Assembly (NCBI GenBank): GCA_023213315.1
Contig: JAKCPI010002797.1
Coordinates: forward strand, 37,545-101,544
Direction: 5' to 3'
Length of the DNA: 64,000 nt
DNA from: Euborellia annulipes
Lineage: Eukaryota; Arthropoda; Insecta; Dermaptera; Anisolabididae
Part shown: one piece after another, positions 63,223-64,000 of the stretch
How positions within the stretch are numbered: position 1 is the first letter of the stretch
Layout: the number at the start of each line of letters is the position of its first letter
Position numbers and translations under genes: made by a program
Notes under the pieces: generated by a model
The model's database searches: none
What the model saw: the letters and a program-made list of their open reading frames with translations, nothing else
What the model was told of the DNA's origin: nothing

Positions 63223-63814
63223 TGCGTCACAGTCGATCCTCAATATCTTAGATAGAATCCAGTTTAAATCCATCCGCATAAGTCTAGGCTATATAAAATC
63301 TTCGCCCACGAACGCCATGTTAATCGAGGCAAACGAACCCCCGCTAATCTTCAGAAGAAATTTACTTGCCGCAAAATTTTACCTAAAACGAAAAGCAAAA
63401 ATATATCATCCCACAATCGAAGCAATAGAAGAATGTTCAGCCACTTACCAAAATAGTGCTTTCTGGAATAACTCAAATATCCCTCATTTGATTCAGACTT
63501 CAATCCGGTTCCACAATTTGAATATCACTCTGGAAAAATACTCTTTACCGCTCATCTTTCAAGTCACCTCTCAGTATATTAATCTTCCACTAAATATAGA
63601 TCTTTCTCCAGTTAATGGAAATATTACAGACTGCTCTCAAAAATTAATTTTTACCGACGGCTCGAAATTTCCAGATAATGTAGGATGCGCCTTTCTTGAC
63701 TCCTCTAATAGCTTCTTTCATTTGTTCAGACTTCCGAAATATTGCTCCGTCTTCTCTGCAGAGTTAGTGGCCATAAGTGGAAGCCCTATATTATACCAAA
63801 CTTCATCAATTTAG
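63200..63814 (+). CDS. LINE ORF2, connection and RNase H part
   Basis: The first ~130 codons are the connection region (SPTNAMLIEANEPPLIFRR is characteristic of arthropod LINEs with RNase H). RNase H begins at LIFTDGSKFPDNVGCAF, with the first catalytic Asp encoded at 63656-63658, and SAELVAI supplies the Glu. An RNase H after RT points to the I superfamily (I, Nimb or a relative) rather than Jockey proper, which lacks it. The ATG at 63200 is not the real start; the frame joins the RT ORF. It breaks again at about 63785. Confidence 0.75.
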   Translation: MAIFLFGDASQSILNILDRIQFKSIRISLGYIKSSPTNAMLIEANEPPLIFRRNLLAAKFYLKRKAKIYHPTIEAIEECSATYQNSAFWNNSNIPHLIQTSIRFHNLNITLEKYSLPLIFQVTSQYINLPLNIDLSPVNGNITDCSQKLIFTDGSKFPDNVGCAFLDSSNSFFHLFRLPKYCSVFSAELVAISGSPILYQTSSI

Positions 63815-64000
63815 AGCAGTTAAAATAATTTAGTGATTCAAAATCAGCACTAGTGTCTATCCTAGAATTGAAAAAAGCAAGATATGTAGGAAAAATACAA
63901 TTCGAAATAATACAACTGATACAAGATATCTCTCAAAATAACCAACAGATCTCATTTGCTTGGACAAAAACCCCATAACAATAACCCAAATAACGACTTA
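63815..64000 (+). pseudogene. LINE RNase H end, degenerate; window edge
   Basis: After two more frame changes the RNase H can be followed: EALYYTKLH (about 63779-63806), then SDSKSALVSILELKKARYVG from 63832 and ISFAWTK from about 63949. A stop follows at about 63976 in place of the usual AH/GxxGN motif. The third catalytic Asp (SDS) is present. The 3' UTR and tail would lie beyond the window. Confidence 0.6.

Overview
This is AT-rich animal nuclear DNA, most likely from an arthropod. That is an inference from the I-like non-LTR retrotransposon and from the mix of short hAT-, Tc1/mariner- and PIF/Harbinger-like elements; no host gene is present that would fix the taxon. I found no convincing host protein-coding gene, no intact tRNA, rRNA or snRNA gene, and no CRISPR array. 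The window reads as intergenic or intronic sequence made largely of layered transposable elements.

Layout. 1-450 is a GC-richer island that might hold an exon. 450-14,000 carries short elements with terminal inverted repeats (TIRs), two TTAA-flanked elements, tRNA-derived SINEs, and a four-level nest at 9,322-11,534. 14,010-14,738 is a PIF/Harbinger relic with a transposase fragment and a nested mariner MITE. 15,000-31,800 alternates featureless AT-rich sequence with MITEs and copies of a hairpin-capped repeat called family A here. 31,871-34,323 is a composite of two identical inverted 101-bp modules followed by a ~323-bp satellite array. 34,500-57,000 holds further family A copies, SINEs and hAT-like elements, many with exact 8-bp target duplications. 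57,270-58,432 is a long inverted repeat. 58,747 to the window end is an I-like LINE: a gag-like ORF1 with three zinc knuckles, then endonuclease, reverse transcriptase and RNase H, broken by several frameshifts.

The most interesting object is family A. About twenty copies or fragments lie in 64 kb. Each complete copy starts with an ~85-nt foldback whose apex is often a cUUCGg tetraloop, and ends with an AT-rich foldback whose last bases (GGTAAGAGAAAGT) are the inverse of ACTTTCTCTTACC inside the first foldback. Several copies carry an RFX X-box-like palindrome, and one has expanded a CA microsatellite. A filled site at 27,713 can be compared with an empty homologous site at about 18,728, which fixes its boundaries. 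Its superfamily is open; a Helentron/HINE-like or foldback element is possible.

Names used below: family A, hairpin-capped element; family B, TTAA-flanked MITE with GGTGCGCG ends; family C, TTAA-flanked MITE with GGGGG ends; family D, hAT-like short elements with CAGGGGCG/CATGGGCG ends and 8-bp target duplications; family E, MITE with CCCTGTTACG ends; family F, element with GGTTGCTTCA ends; SINE-1 and SINE-2, two tRNA-derived SINE families.
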